From Dyadobacter pollutisoli (lineage in GTDB: Bacteria; Bacteroidota; Bacteroidia; Cytophagales; Spirosomataceae), in assembly GCF_026625565.1 (NCBI RefSeq), contig NZ_CP112998.1, forward strand, positions 498,501-562,500: 64,000 nucleotides of DNA. The letters are read 5' to 3'. Both the position numbers and the translations under genes were made by a program. The notes beneath the pieces were generated by a model, which was not told the DNA's origin, searched no databases, and was given only the letters and a program-made list of their open reading frames with translations. Positions 9,170 through 18,426 of the stretch are shown here, in pieces; within the stretch, counting starts at the first letter, position 1, and every line of letters starts with the position of its first letter.

Positions 9170-10990
9170 CTAGAAGCTTAAGGGTCTTTCAAATATTAAG
9201 ATGACCGCCGGATGAGCTCCTTTCTTTGCACCTTTTTTTTCAAAATTTTCGATAAACCAAGGACGAACCTCTGTGTTACTTCCGCTATCCATACCTATGA
9301 AAATTTTATCTTTTGTTATGAGTAGCGCTTCGGAGAAGCCAAATTCTTCATTACCGTTGCCTTTTGAATACATCTGCTTTTCTGTACCAAAAGAAGATGT
9401 TGTAGTTTTCCTAAAAGAAATCTGGCTGACAATCTGACCATTGGAATCGATCTTTGAAATCCGGTGCTTGCGTCTTTCCAAAACATACAAATAATCTGAG
9501 TAAAACTTTAAATCGGAAAAATCATCCGATGGATCGCTTGACGTAAAGAATACGGAAGGGACTTCTCCGGATTTCATATTTACCTTGTAAATAAACCCTG
9601 GGTCTCGTTCCTTAGCAAGAAATACCATTTTCTTTTTACAATCTATTGCTATACCTTCCAGTCCATCGTTTTTCTTGTATACTATTTTCCCTGCATATGA
9701 ATCTTCATTCAGTTTTGTTCCGTCTAGACTAAATTGATAGACGGTTGAATTTATACCTTCGTCAATGACATAAAATTTGTTGTCACATGCATCGATACCT
9801 TCGAAATTATATACACTATTTCTATTTTTCGGTAAATTAGTTGTGATTGTATCGATTATTTGGAAATTTCCATCGTTTATCTGAATTTCATATATATCGT
9901 TTTTATTGTCAGAGACAAAATAGAGTCTACCATTATTTAACGCCATTCCACTAAGTTCAATTGACTCCATTTTCTTTCCATTGAAATGGGCGACTTTGGA
10001 AAGAACCAATTCTGGTAGCATGGTTTCGATGTTTTTATTTGAACTTGGTTTTATGTTTTCGTGCGTCTTAAGTGTAGAGATCGATTCACTATTCCTCTTA
10101 TTATTGCTTTGATCCTTGATCAAAGTGCTATTTTTATTTGTGGATTGGGAGTTTATATTTATTGGTGTAGTGAAATTGTTTTTACTATCTGTATTTTGTT
10201 CTTTGTAAGCCTTTGAAAATTCTCTTTTGAAAACTGGCAAAGCATAATTCAATCCAACGGAGTAGTATTTCTCATTATTGTATGAATTTGCGAATCCGTG
10301 CCAGTCAAAAAGTGCACTTAAATTGTCATATATTTTAAAACTAGCTGTTAATCTTACGGCATTGAAGAAGGAAACATCATTAATGTTGGCTTCAAAGTAT
10401 TTGCGGGAATTTCTATTCAAATCGTATCCAGCTCTATAGTAAGTTCCCTCTATTTTCAAGAACGATGAAACTTCTATTCCACCACCAAGGCCAATCTGCC
10501 ACTGTTCATAACCATTGAGACCATATTTTGGCGATCCTGTATTCTTTATCAATGGATAGTAGTTTATGCCGGCTTTAACTAATGCAAAAACTTTAATATC
10601 TTTTTTTGTATCGTTGTCAACGTAGCTCGAAACAATTAGTGTAGGAATAAGGCTTACTCGCCCGTGTTGCAGTGGCTTAAAATTATTAAATGGGCTTTCG
10701 TTCTTTTTTAGGCCACTACCCAGACAGATTGCTGGGTTCAACAGCAATCCAATTTTAGGACTTTTGACTCCGTCTCCATACGAGTAAAAGTGATTGTACT
10801 GCACAAACCCGTAAAAATTGTTAGACTTCGTCGGGGAAAAGAAGTAGTCACCAAAATAAAAATTAACCTCTTTCTCACTTTTCCAGTCGCCGTCTGGATT
10901 AGATTCTAGAGAACCTTTAGACTGACTTTTGGCAAATAGTAAGGAATAATAGAAGATAAAAATTAGAGATAAAGCGGTTTTCGTTTTCAT
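9170..10990 (-). CDS. Outer-membrane-barrel-like protein fused to SdiA-regulated/phytase-like beta-propeller
   Basis: A 606-residue protein from the ATG at 10990 (an in-frame TTG lies at 11002). Residues 1 to about 24 form a signal peptide. Residues about 30-250 are rich in alternating aromatic strands typical of outer-membrane barrels. A serine/asparagine-rich linker of about 70 residues follows, then a C-terminal repeat region (ESIELSGMAL, NFEGIDACDNKFYVID, DGLEGIAID, DFSDLKFYSDYLYVLERR) of the SdiA-regulated / esterase-like-activity-of-phytase propeller type. In that family the propeller binds metal or phosphoester ligands; catalysis here is unproven. It is the third gene of an operon with a secreted protein and a membrane protease, 8 bp after the preceding stop. 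Confidence 0.7.
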   Translation of the reverse strand: MKTKTALSLIFIFYYSLLFAKSQSKGSLESNPDGDWKSEKEVNFYFGDYFFSPTKSNNFYGFVQYNHFYSYGDGVKSPKIGLLLNPAICLGSGLKKNESPFNNFKPLQHGRVSLIPTLIVSSYVDNDTKKDIKVFALVKAGINYYPLIKNTGSPKYGLNGYEQWQIGLGGGIEVSSFLKIEGTYYRAGYDLNRNSRKYFEANINDVSFFNAVRLTASFKIYDNLSALFDWHGFANSYNNEKYYSVGLNYALPVFKREFSKAYKEQNTDSKNNFTTPININSQSTNKNSTLIKDQSNNKRNSESISTLKTHENIKPSSNKNIETMLPELVLSKVAHFNGKKMESIELSGMALNNGRLYFVSDNKNDIYEIQINDGNFQIIDTITTNLPKNRNSVYNFEGIDACDNKFYVIDEGINSTVYQFSLDGTKLNEDSYAGKIVYKKNDGLEGIAIDCKKKMVFLAKERDPGFIYKVNMKSGEVPSVFFTSSDPSDDFSDLKFYSDYLYVLERRKHRISKIDSNGQIVSQISFRKTTTSSFGTEKQMYSKGNGNEEFGFSEALLITKDKIFIGMDSGSNTEVRPWFIENFEKKGAKKGAHPAVILIFERPLSF

Positions 10991-10998
10991 GATGTTAG

Positions 10999-12387
10999 TC
11001 AATTATTTTGGTCAGTACTGGCAGTGGCTCTTTTTTTCTGATCCTGTCCATTAGAGCGAAGTGCGTTCACAATTCTCAAATCAAGTGTAATACCAAGAAA
11101 AATTCCTAAGTCCCAACGCAAGTTAGTTTGTGTATTGTCGAATGTTCCGTCATACGTGTCTTTCCCGAATCGGAACTTTTTGTATCCTCGTATTACCCGA
11201 TGTTGCCCGTAGTGAATACCACCAGTAAAATTGCCTCCCTTAGAAAATTCGAAATTTAGGCCCAGTAAAAAATCATCGAATAGATTTTCACTCAATTTGG
11301 TTCCAAAGCTGAAACTCCATTTTTGCCAGAAATCCAGCTCTTTGTATTTATAGAAAGGATCTCGTGGAATTGGATAGAACATTGCCATAATAGTTAATGC
11401 CTTTTGACTTGTTTGGTTGTCTGCGTACAGCGTTTCGTCTTTGGCCTTCTGGGTAATATTCTCTGGGTTATTTAGAGACGATCCAAAAAAACCGGCTGAG
11501 ATTGTTACGTGGTAGGCTTGCGAGCAGGAATTGAAGGAGAAGTTTTTTACAGGACGAGAGTCAACCTGGATGAAAAAGTCTGCACCTTCTTCAAAAGGAC
11601 CAAAGGGTTGAGAGGTATATGGAGTGATTTCAATGGAGCTTGTACCGGATTGTGCTTTATTAATTACAATATCAGGCCCTCTTTTGGGCTCGCCTCTGAA
11701 AGAGACTTTGGAGTCCTTTTTAGTTGATAGATATTGAATTATATAGGTCACATTTGGGATTATACAATCTGGGAATTCTGTCCCAGGAATACGCGATAAA
11801 TCTTCACCTATGAACAAGAATATCGTGTTGTCTTCTCTAAATATTTTACCCTGCTCAAACTTCGGATATAACTCGGTTATTTTATCGAGATATGCTTTTG
11901 TTAGTGATTTTGCATTTTCATCATCATTTGACGTCGATTCAACCTCGGGAGCAGTTGTTGTGTCGCTTGATTCTATTTTGTTAACAATGAACTCCCAGAG
12001 GAGTGTATCGGCTGTTACTTTTAGGCCATCGATAATCTTGCTAAGATCGCCACGAATTTGTAAATTCAAAGATTGATCGATCAAGATTCCATTTAAGTCT
12101 GACAGCTTAAACTTGGCTATACCATTGCTAACATCAGCAGAAATTTCCTGTATCGGCTCAGGGTTACTTTTTTCAAAGAATTTCCAAGAACTGATATTCC
12201 CCAGATTTAGACTGTCGATATTATCGATTGTGACAGTAAGTGAACCGGAGGAATCTGCATTAAAGCTTAGACTATTCGATTTAAATGGGAAGTCACTAAA
12301 TGATAACCTTACGGTATCTCCATTTTGCCCAAAGCTATCATGGAACAAAGGAGTCAGTAATAGAAATATCAGAGTTGTGGTTTTCAT
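10999..12387 (-). CDS. Secreted protein with N-terminal beta domain and C-terminal barrel-like region
   Basis: A 462-residue protein starting at the ATG at 12387. It has a clear signal peptide (MKTTTLIFLLL to SFGQ), an N-terminal beta-rich domain (about 25-140) with Ig-like alternation, an acidic/serine linker near 145-160, and a C-terminal half ending in aromatic-alternating strands (FSFGTKL, LLGLNFEFSKGG, WDLGIFLGITLDLR) like an outer-membrane barrel. I do not recognise the family. It begins 13 bp after the stop of the membrane protease and ends 8 bp before the propeller protein, so the three genes form one tight operon spanning inner and outer membranes. Confidence 0.7.
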   Translation of the reverse strand: MKTTTLIFLLLTPLFHDSFGQNGDTVRLSFSDFPFKSNSLSFNADSSGSLTVTIDNIDSLNLGNISSWKFFEKSNPEPIQEISADVSNGIAKFKLSDLNGILIDQSLNLQIRGDLSKIIDGLKVTADTLLWEFIVNKIESSDTTTAPEVESTSNDDENAKSLTKAYLDKITELYPKFEQGKIFREDNTIFLFIGEDLSRIPGTEFPDCIIPNVTYIIQYLSTKKDSKVSFRGEPKRGPDIVINKAQSGTSSIEITPYTSQPFGPFEEGADFFIQVDSRPVKNFSFNSCSQAYHVTISAGFFGSSLNNPENITQKAKDETLYADNQTSQKALTIMAMFYPIPRDPFYKYKELDFWQKWSFSFGTKLSENLFDDFLLGLNFEFSKGGNFTGGIHYGQHRVIRGYKKFRFGKDTYDGTFDNTQTNLRWDLGIFLGITLDLRIVNALRSNGQDQKKRATASTDQNN

Positions 12388-12400
12388 GTTGTTCAATGTT

Positions 12401-14119
12401 TTAACTCGTTGTTAATCGTACGGATAGAGTATTGAGTATTCTGCGAATTGGGAGAATATAGCTAACTGAAACTTCATCACCTCCCACTATTATTCCTACT
12501 ACTTTTCCGTCCATCGTAAATACGGGAGCTCCTGAATCACCGGACTGTGAAATCTTCTCAGTCTGAATTAGATGTTTCATTACTTTGGATCCAATTCCAT
12601 CATAAATTATGCTTGGATTGTCGCTTATCTTTAATACTTTTTTAAAAGGCGATGGCTGTGCCGAAGCTGCTCCCCATGATTGCACAACAAAGCTGCTGTC
12701 CTCATCACTTTTTTTAAGATCGTAAATTTGACTAGGCAGCTTTCCGCCCACTGTTAGTTCAATAGCATGCTCACTAGTAAGTCTGGCTATTGCAGCATCT
12801 AAAAACGTATTTAGAGTTCCCTCCTCGACTGTACCAACGATATTGTGACTCACATCTTTATCGTCTTTTCTTCGTGCCGGTGATACCACCTTCGGGTCGG
12901 ATGTGGTAACGCCTTTTTCAACTCGAAGTATTTTATCTCTTAATTCGGATAGGCAAAGGACATGATAGCAGCTAAGCAGGAACGGCTGTACTTTATCGTC
13001 AATTTTTTTGAAAACCTTTAAGCCTATGGTTCCGCCATCATCGAGTTCAATTCGAGAAACGCTGCTACCGGGTCCTCTTCTGGCCTGAGTAGTAACTAGT
13101 GAAGATCTTTCCTGTACGTCAGTCGGGATTCTATATCCTTGAAATTCAATTTCGGTGGGCACTTTATCTTCGTCGTCTATATTCAGTTCTTTCTTCTTAA
13201 CTTCAAATACAATTGCATTGAGTGCAGTTTTCTTGTCCTTTATATATTTTTTACCACTTCCAATTGATTGAATGTTTGGTAATGTCGTTCTCCATTTTTC
13301 ATCGTTCACCTCAATTGCTTGTACAATCAGTTGATGTTGTGACTCTTCATCTAACTTTTCAAAATCATCATCAGTTGCTCCTTCTTTTTTTTCTTGATTT
13401 CCGGCAGGCAGTATAAGGTCTTTTATGCGACTGAGAAGATCAATGGTTCTGCCAGAAAAGAAACCTAGGACATAGGACAAGATGATCAATCCATGTTTAA
13501 GGTTATTCAGGTTTACTTCACCATTCGAAACCAGAGCGTTTATGCTGAAATAGACAACTAGGGTTGTGATCGGGGCGTAAAATAATTTTGCGGCGTGAAT
13601 GTATTCCTGATTTGTCTTGAATTCATTTTTCGCCATAGACTCAGAAACATAAAAGAAAAGACTACAAAGGACACCGAATAAGCTCCAAAAGATAATTTCC
13701 AAAAAGACACCGTCTTCCGTAAGCCAAAAGTATGAATGTACTCGAATTTTGAATTCGATCAGAAGCGATGGTGCAAATCCGGAATTGGCGAACTGAACTA
13801 GAAATTGCTTTAAATCAGATTTACTAGAGGAGTCTAGTTTGTATCTAGCCGTTACAAACTTTTCGAGGTTAGTGACAATATTATCTCTCAGTTTCTCTGG
13901 AATATTTTTTTTGTCAGGATTGGTGGAATCGCTCGAGATATAATTATCGACTAGAGTGGTGATACTTGCTTTTTCCTGATCAGTGAAGTTTACAATTTCT
14001 TCACCTTCGTATATTCTGAATGCATGTAAGACTGCGTATGTCACTATTAATACAATAAAGATAGAGCCAAACTTATAGAACCAATTTCTATATGAATTTG
14101 TAAACCATTCTTCTTTCAT
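12401..14119 (-). CDS. Membrane-anchored trypsin-like (S1 family) serine protease
   Basis: A 572-residue protein from the ATG at 14119 (the longer frame adds 34 unlikely residues). Hydrophobic segments lie near residues 17-35, 138-160, 178-197 and 208-224. A charged region of about 130 residues follows, then a C-terminal chymotrypsin-fold domain. The triad is visible: His386 in SCYHVL, Asp441 in LDAAIARL, and Ser529 in GDSGAPVF, followed by VVGIIVGG. All three residues are intact. It is the first gene of an AT-rich operon with a secreted beta protein and a barrel-propeller protein. Such proteases are known as effectors in bacterial conflict systems, but no sensor domain is recognisable here, so its target is unknown. 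Confidence 0.8.
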   Translation of the reverse strand: MKEEWFTNSYRNWFYKFGSIFIVLIVTYAVLHAFRIYEGEEIVNFTDQEKASITTLVDNYISSDSTNPDKKNIPEKLRDNIVTNLEKFVTARYKLDSSSKSDLKQFLVQFANSGFAPSLLIEFKIRVHSYFWLTEDGVFLEIIFWSLFGVLCSLFFYVSESMAKNEFKTNQEYIHAAKLFYAPITTLVVYFSINALVSNGEVNLNNLKHGLIILSYVLGFFSGRTIDLLSRIKDLILPAGNQEKKEGATDDDFEKLDEESQHQLIVQAIEVNDEKWRTTLPNIQSIGSGKKYIKDKKTALNAIVFEVKKKELNIDDEDKVPTEIEFQGYRIPTDVQERSSLVTTQARRGPGSSVSRIELDDGGTIGLKVFKKIDDKVQPFLLSCYHVLCLSELRDKILRVEKGVTTSDPKVVSPARRKDDKDVSHNIVGTVEEGTLNTFLDAAIARLTSEHAIELTVGGKLPSQIYDLKKSDEDSSFVVQSWGAASAQPSPFKKVLKISDNPSIIYDGIGSKVMKHLIQTEKISQSGDSGAPVFTMDGKVVGIIVGGDEVSVSYILPIRRILNTLSVRLTTS

Positions 14120-14244
14120 AATAGGTCTTCTTTTAGAATTGAAACTTGGAATTGACAGGCGATCTTGCTTGATATAGGATATTCTCACCTCAAAACTACA
14201 CCCCAACCCTACCTCCCACAATACTGAAATTTCAGTATTCTCCT

Positions 14245-15039
14245 CTAAACCAACCCATTACAAACCGCGTACTGAACCAGCTCACCGGTATTTTTGGTGC
14301 CGGTTTTTTCGATCATTTTTTGGCGGTGGGTGTTTACTGTGTGGAAGCTGATGAAGAGCTTGTCGGCGATGTATTTGCTACTGCGGCCCTCGGAAATGAG
14401 TTTCACGATTTCTAGTTCGCGTTTGCTGAGAAGTGATTGCGGGCGTGCGGCTGCGGTGTTTTCCGCTGTGAAAAGGAAATATTGCTGATTAATGCTCGAC
14501 GCCAGCGACGCGAGCTGCGTGCCGTTTCTTTTCCATTGTGTAATGTCGTTGCACGTGCCCAGCAAATGGGTAATATCGCCCGATGCATCATTCTGAAAAA
14601 CTGTATTCTGTTCCAGGATACGGATCGCTTTTCCGTCGGGTTTCAGAATGCGGTAGTCGAAGCTGAATTTGTAGTTTTTGCGTTGGTTGGACGGACATTT
14701 GCTCAGCTCGTTCCAGACGCAATCCATTAATTTACTGGTGTTTGTAATGTCGTCGGGATGTTTGGTTTTCTGATGAAACCGATACCCATTTAACAAATAA
14801 TTTTCATAACCATAACCGAAATATTCCCTCGTATTTTCACTGATAAAATCAAACTGCTGTGTCCGGATATCGAGTATCCAAGTCACGCAGGGCGACTGGT
14901 TGAGCAACGCCGCAAGGCTGGAATTGATCAGGTGAAAGCTGGTATCGTAGGTGTCGGTCGGTTCCTGCTGCAACCGGGTGGTAAGTGGCTGCTCCCGGTA
15001 CCAATGACTTGAAATGGGCTGCGCTGGTAGATTTTTCAT
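14245..15039 (-). CDS. PAS-domain LuxR-type transcriptional regulator
   Basis: A 264-residue regulator. A PAS fold spans roughly residues 45-170 (SPCVTWILDI, FISENTREYFGYG, FDYRILKPDGKAIRILEQ, GTCNDITQWK). A LuxR/GerE helix-turn-helix spans about 203-262, with the hallmark LSKRELEIVKLISEGRSSK and HTVNTHRQKM. There is no receiver domain, so it senses a ligand or redox signal through PAS rather than phosphorylation. It lies 125 bp upstream of the protease operon on the same strand and could control it (inference). Confidence 0.88.
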   Translation of the reverse strand: MKNLPAQPISSHWYREQPLTTRLQQEPTDTYDTSFHLINSSLAALLNQSPCVTWILDIRTQQFDFISENTREYFGYGYENYLLNGYRFHQKTKHPDDITNTSKLMDCVWNELSKCPSNQRKNYKFSFDYRILKPDGKAIRILEQNTVFQNDASGDITHLLGTCNDITQWKRNGTQLASLASSINQQYFLFTAENTAAARPQSLLSKRELEIVKLISEGRSSKYIADKLFISFHTVNTHRQKMIEKTGTKNTGELVQYAVCNGLV

Positions 15040-15404
15040 TCGATAGAGGTAGGTTTACGTGCGATATCTAACGATTGTGTGTATACGCTACCCGCGGTAG
15101 GCTTCCTTATTTACTCGGCATGTACAAATTTAACTCTCAGAATATCAGTGAACCTACGCGTAAAATACCCTTTCTACTCCCGTAATTTTCCCCGAATGGC
15201 GGACTATTGCTTCTACAAACGAACCTTTTTCGGCTATCTCACGGCATTCGAACTTTCCCGAATGTGAACGATGGCTCGCGCATGGATATGAGCAAGTATA
15301 CACAGGCACAACTCGTGAAATACCGGGATGAAATTTTTAAAGAGGATGGTAATAAAGTCATTCTTTGGCCCCAGAAATAATTATTTTTGGCCAAAAGACC
15401 TGAT
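15040..15404. other. Intergenic region with a possible gene remnant
   Basis: A 365-bp gap between the divergent PAS-LuxR gene and the GNAT gene. Its right half holds the small plus-strand frame described at 15264-15380. The left half contains a short hairpin (CTACC-CGC-GGTAG at 15089-15101) and nothing else recognised. Confidence 0.4.
15264..15380 (+). pseudogene. Possible C-terminal remnant of a lost gene
   Basis: A short frame with protein-like composition (SRMDMSKYTQAQLVKYRD, then IFKEDGNKVILWPQK) ends at TAA 15378-15380. Possible starts are GTG 15264 and ATG 15282, giving 32-38 residues. It looks like the tail of a longer protein rather than a complete one, and no family could be named. 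It may be a decayed gene end or a small real gene. Confidence 0.25.
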
Positions 15405-15857
15405 ATGACAGAAGACATCCAGCTATCCATTCGCGAAGCAACGATCCATGACCGCGATACTGTTTATGATATGATATGCGGTTTGGAAAACATGGTAATG
15501 GACCCCGATGGTTTCGACTTTGTTTTCAAAAAGAATTTGAAAAGCGCCAATATCAGTTACTTCCTGGGTGAATATCTAGGGAAACCTGTGGGGATGGTGA
15601 GCTGCCACATTCAGCCTTTATTGCATCATGCGGCCCTGGTTTCCGAAATTCAGGAAATGTATGTGGAGCCGGAGCATCGGTCGAAGCAATTTGGAAAAGC
15701 ATTGATCGCCCATGTGGTTGACTTCGCCAAGGCCAACGGCGCAATCCAAATGGAAGTAACATCGCGAAATGTCCGCGAACAGGCGCACCGTTTTTATCAA
15801 CGTGAAGGTTTTGAAAAGTCGCACGTCAAACTGGTGCGCTATTTCAACAAGGAATAA
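15405..15857 (+). CDS. GNAT family N-acetyltransferase
   Basis: A 150-residue protein from the ATG at 15405 (an in-frame TTG at 15387 is less likely). The GNAT core is clear: a beta4 strand VSEIQEMYVEPEHRSKQFGKALIAHVVDFA, of which RSKQFGKAL is the acetyl-CoA pyrophosphate loop (Q/RxxGxA), then MEVTSRNVREQAHRFYQREGF, the typical motif B tail. It transfers an acetyl group from acetyl-CoA to an unknown amine. It is monocistronic and ended by a hairpin terminator just after the stop. Confidence 0.88.
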   Translation: MTEDIQLSIREATIHDRDTVYDMICGLENMVMDPDGFDFVFKKNLKSANISYFLGEYLGKPVGMVSCHIQPLLHHAALVSEIQEMYVEPEHRSKQFGKALIAHVVDFAKANGAIQMEVTSRNVREQAHRFYQREGFEKSHVKLVRYFNKE

Positions 15858-15858
15858 A

Positions 15859-15887
15859 AAAGCACCAGGTCAGCGACCCGGTGCTTT
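15859..15887. terminator. Bidirectional hairpin terminator between GNAT and secreted Arg-rich protein
   Basis: Inverted repeat AAAGCACC (15859-15866) with GGTGCTTT (15880-15887), plus an inner GGT/ACC pair around a CAGCG loop. An A-run precedes it and T follows, between two convergent genes, so it can end both transcripts. Confidence 0.8.
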
Positions 15888-15916
15888 CTGCACTACCCTA
15901 AACCTTCAACTGCCAT

Positions 15917-16327
15917 TTAATATCTGTTTCTGCGGTCGCGAGCCCAATGGTCGCCGCGACGATCACTCATTCTACGGGTGTTGGCCATTAATCTTTCCAG
16001 GTCTTCACGAAGTACACGGGCCTCACGTGGCGATACTCTGCCTCGGTGGCTGTACCGTCTTTCTCTTGCTTCAATTCTGTCGTACTCATTCATCAGCGCA
16101 TTCGCCTCGCGGGAAGTAAGTGTACCTCTCTGAACACCAGCTGCAATTTGCTGACGTGCTTCTCTTTGCAGGAAATTAATGTCTGACATACGTCCGCCAC
16201 GATGGCCGTCATGGTCGCGGTATTCGTTATGGCTGCGGTCACGATCGTTATATCGGGAATCATATTGCGCGGATGCTGATGTAAATCCAAGAGCAAGAAT
16301 CGCGGCGGCAAAAAGTATCTTTTTCAT
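15917..16327 (-). CDS. Secreted arginine-rich hypothetical protein
   Basis: A 136-residue protein with a textbook signal peptide (MKKILFAAAILALGFTSASAQ). The mature part is rich in Arg, Asp, His and Tyr and is predicted helical in its second half (REARQQIAAGVQRGTLTSREANALMNEYDRIEARER). It resembles small periplasmic proteins of Bacteroidota with paired helices, but no function is known. It is transcribed alone and converges on the GNAT gene with a shared hairpin terminator. Confidence 0.75.
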   Translation of the reverse strand: MKKILFAAAILALGFTSASAQYDSRYNDRDRSHNEYRDHDGHRGGRMSDINFLQREARQQIAAGVQRGTLTSREANALMNEYDRIEARERRYSHRGRVSPREARVLREDLERLMANTRRMSDRRGDHWARDRRNRY

Positions 16328-16516
16328 AACTCATAAATTTTAAAGTTCATGGGTTAGAGGGATGCCGGCTAGATAGGTTTAAAATGCGGTTGTTAATGAT
16401 TGTTAAGTGAAAAAATTGCATTTTTAGAAGATATTGAGACTTCTGATTTTCAGTAGGTTATGCTCAATAACTTTTTGAGCGGCCGTAAATGCAATGGAGG
16501 GTAGCTTGCGAGCTCC

Positions 16517-17248
16517 TCACGAAATAACTTTCCGGATCGCTTCCTGAGCTTCGGCCAGGATTTCTTCTGCTTTTCTTCCCGCTGGCTCAATAGCTGGCAG
16601 TACTGTCCAGGACAGGTTGGAGAATGATTTGAGGGGAAATGTGCCTTTCGGATTAAAAGCGCCGGTTCCATTGATGGCCACCGGAACGATGAGTGCGTCG
16701 GGGGCGCGTTTGAGGAGTGTGGCGACACCGCCGGGAGCGAATGGTCTCATGTTCCCGCTGGCCGTGCGGGTACCTTCAGGAAAAATGATGACCGATGATT
16801 TTTCTTCCGAAATAAGTTTACCAAGTCTGGCGATTTCAGTGATAGCCTGCTTGCCGTCCTTGCGATCGATCAACGCAGCACCACTTTTACGCAGGTTGTA
16901 TGAAATGCTTGGAACACCTTTTGCAAGTTCTATTTTCGAAACAAAGCGGGGATGGTATTTTCTGAGAAACCAGTAAATAGCCGGAACATCAAACGTGCTC
17001 TGGTGATTAGCAACAAAAATAATCGTACGGTTGTCGGGAATGTTCGAAAGGTTGAGAAGCTTAATGCGGGCACCGGTCAGGTAGAGTCCGAAGGTGAGGG
17101 TAAAGTTGAGATAATCTACGACAACCTTATGTGCTTTTTTACCAAAAACGTTGAAAGCAACCACCTGTAAAATGTGAAAAACCAATAATGTTAGTCCAAA
17201 ATGAATCAGGTAAATACTGCTCAGCACGTAATCGAGGATCTTTTTCAT
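16517..17248 (-). CDS. plsC: 1-acyl-sn-glycerol-3-phosphate acyltransferase
   Basis: A 243-residue membrane acyltransferase that makes phosphatidic acid from lysophosphatidic acid. The N terminus has a long hydrophobic segment (residues 8-34). The catalytic NHX4D motif is NHQSTFD at 81-87, and the glycerol-phosphate binding FPEGTR is at 156-161, followed by a third conserved block near VPVAING. Length and motif spacing fit PlsC. It is divergent from an acyl-ACP desaturase gene across a 141-bp promoter region, which pairs two steps of membrane lipid synthesis. Confidence 0.93.
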   Translation of the reverse strand: MKKILDYVLSSIYLIHFGLTLLVFHILQVVAFNVFGKKAHKVVVDYLNFTLTFGLYLTGARIKLLNLSNIPDNRTIIFVANHQSTFDVPAIYWFLRKYHPRFVSKIELAKGVPSISYNLRKSGAALIDRKDGKQAITEIARLGKLISEEKSSVIIFPEGTRTASGNMRPFAPGGVATLLKRAPDALIVPVAINGTGAFNPKGTFPLKSFSNLSWTVLPAIEPAGRKAEEILAEAQEAIRKVIS

Positions 17249-17389
17249 TCTTATATTTTTTGCAAAAGTAATTTAAAAGAGGGTTGGTTATACTAATTTT
17301 TGAAGTTCGAAATGACAATTATCATTCAAAACTTACATTAAATTCACGTAATTTGTGCAATAGTAACTAGCGTTTAAAATATTATAAAA

Positions 17390-18373
17390 ATGGAGACCGC
17401 ACTTTCAGCAGAAAGACTTGAAGTCATGCAACATATAGGTAAAGACCTGAATGTGCTCATGTCCGAATACTTAAAGCCGATCGAAGAGAACTGGCAACCT
17501 TCTGATTTTCTGCCGGATTTCAGTGATGAAAACTTTGTAAGTGAGGTTAAATTATTGCAGGAAAGCTGCCGTGACCTGCCTTACGATTACATTGCCGTTT
17601 TGATTGGAGATACCATAACAGAAGAAGCTCTGCCTACTTACGAATCCTGGTTGATGGACGTGATCGGTGTAGATCAGGTCGATAATCCTTCCGGGTGGTC
17701 GCAATGGGTACGTGCCTGGACAGCGGAGGAAAACCGTCATGGCGATTTGTTAAATAAATATCTGTACCTGTCGGGACGCGTAAATATGCGCGCCATGGAA
17801 GTGTCTACCCAATTCCTGATTGCGGATGGTTTTGACATCGGTACTGACCGCGATCCGTATAGAAACTTTATCTATACTTCTTTTCAGGAACTTGCAACCA
17901 ATGTGTCGCATCGCCGGACAGCTACGTTGGCAAAAAAATTCGGTAATCCACATTTGTCCAAAATATGTGGCGTGATCGCTTCTGATGAAATGCGGCATGC
18001 CAAGGCATACAAGGCATTTGTGAGCCGTATCCTGGCAGTGGACCCCTCCGAACTGATCATCGCTTTGGAAGATATGATGAGGAAAAAAATCGTTATGCCG
18101 GCACATTTTATGAGAGAAACTGGTGTGAAGATGGGAGTGACTTTTTCACACTTTTCCGACGCCGCACAAAGATTAGGCGTTTATACAACACAGGATTACA
18201 TTGAAATTCTCGACAGCCTTCTTGTGGAGTGGGAGATAGGAGCGGTACGCGACATTAACGAAAAGGCAGAAAAAGCACGCGACTATCTGATGGCATTACC
18301 TGCGAGACTACTAAGAATAGCAGACCGTACCCGCGTTCCTGAACTGCAATACGAGTTTAGCTGGATTAACTAG
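17390..18373 (+). CDS. Acyl-ACP desaturase (ferritin-like di-iron)
   Basis: A 327-residue soluble stearoyl-ACP desaturase homologue. Two di-iron ligand motifs are visible: EENRH at 113-117 and DEMRH near 200, separated by the usual four-helix bundle spacing; a further Glu lies in FQELATN. The family inserts a cis double bond into acyl-ACP using oxygen and ferredoxin. Being divergent from plsC, it likely sets membrane lipid unsaturation. A strong bidirectional hairpin terminator follows. Confidence 0.92.
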   Translation: METALSAERLEVMQHIGKDLNVLMSEYLKPIEENWQPSDFLPDFSDENFVSEVKLLQESCRDLPYDYIAVLIGDTITEEALPTYESWLMDVIGVDQVDNPSGWSQWVRAWTAEENRHGDLLNKYLYLSGRVNMRAMEVSTQFLIADGFDIGTDRDPYRNFIYTSFQELATNVSHRRTATLAKKFGNPHLSKICGVIASDEMRHAKAYKAFVSRILAVDPSELIIALEDMMRKKIVMPAHFMRETGVKMGVTFSHFSDAAQRLGVYTTQDYIEILDSLLVEWEIGAVRDINEKAEKARDYLMALPARLLRIADRTRVPELQYEFSWIN

Positions 18374-18394
18374 ATATTATTATAGAGATTTTTG

Positions 18395-18424
18395 AATCGT
18401 CTCCGCCGCAAAACGGGGACGATT
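18395..18424. terminator. Bidirectional terminator after desaturase gene
   Basis: An 11-bp stem, AATCGTCTCCG (18395-18405) with CGGGGACGATT (18414-18424), with one G-T pair and followed by a T-run. It lies between the convergent desaturase and T9SS protein genes. Confidence 0.85.
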
Positions 18425-18426
18425 TT

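Noticed and set aside
10991..11002. 4-bp ATGA overlap between barrel and propeller genes
   Set aside because: The overlap depends on a TTG start at 11002; the ATG at 10990 precedes a proper signal peptide, leaving an 8-bp gap.
15079..15267. Plus-strand open frame upstream of GNAT
   Set aside because: The composition is not protein-like, and it ends in the middle of the better candidate frame at 15264-15380.
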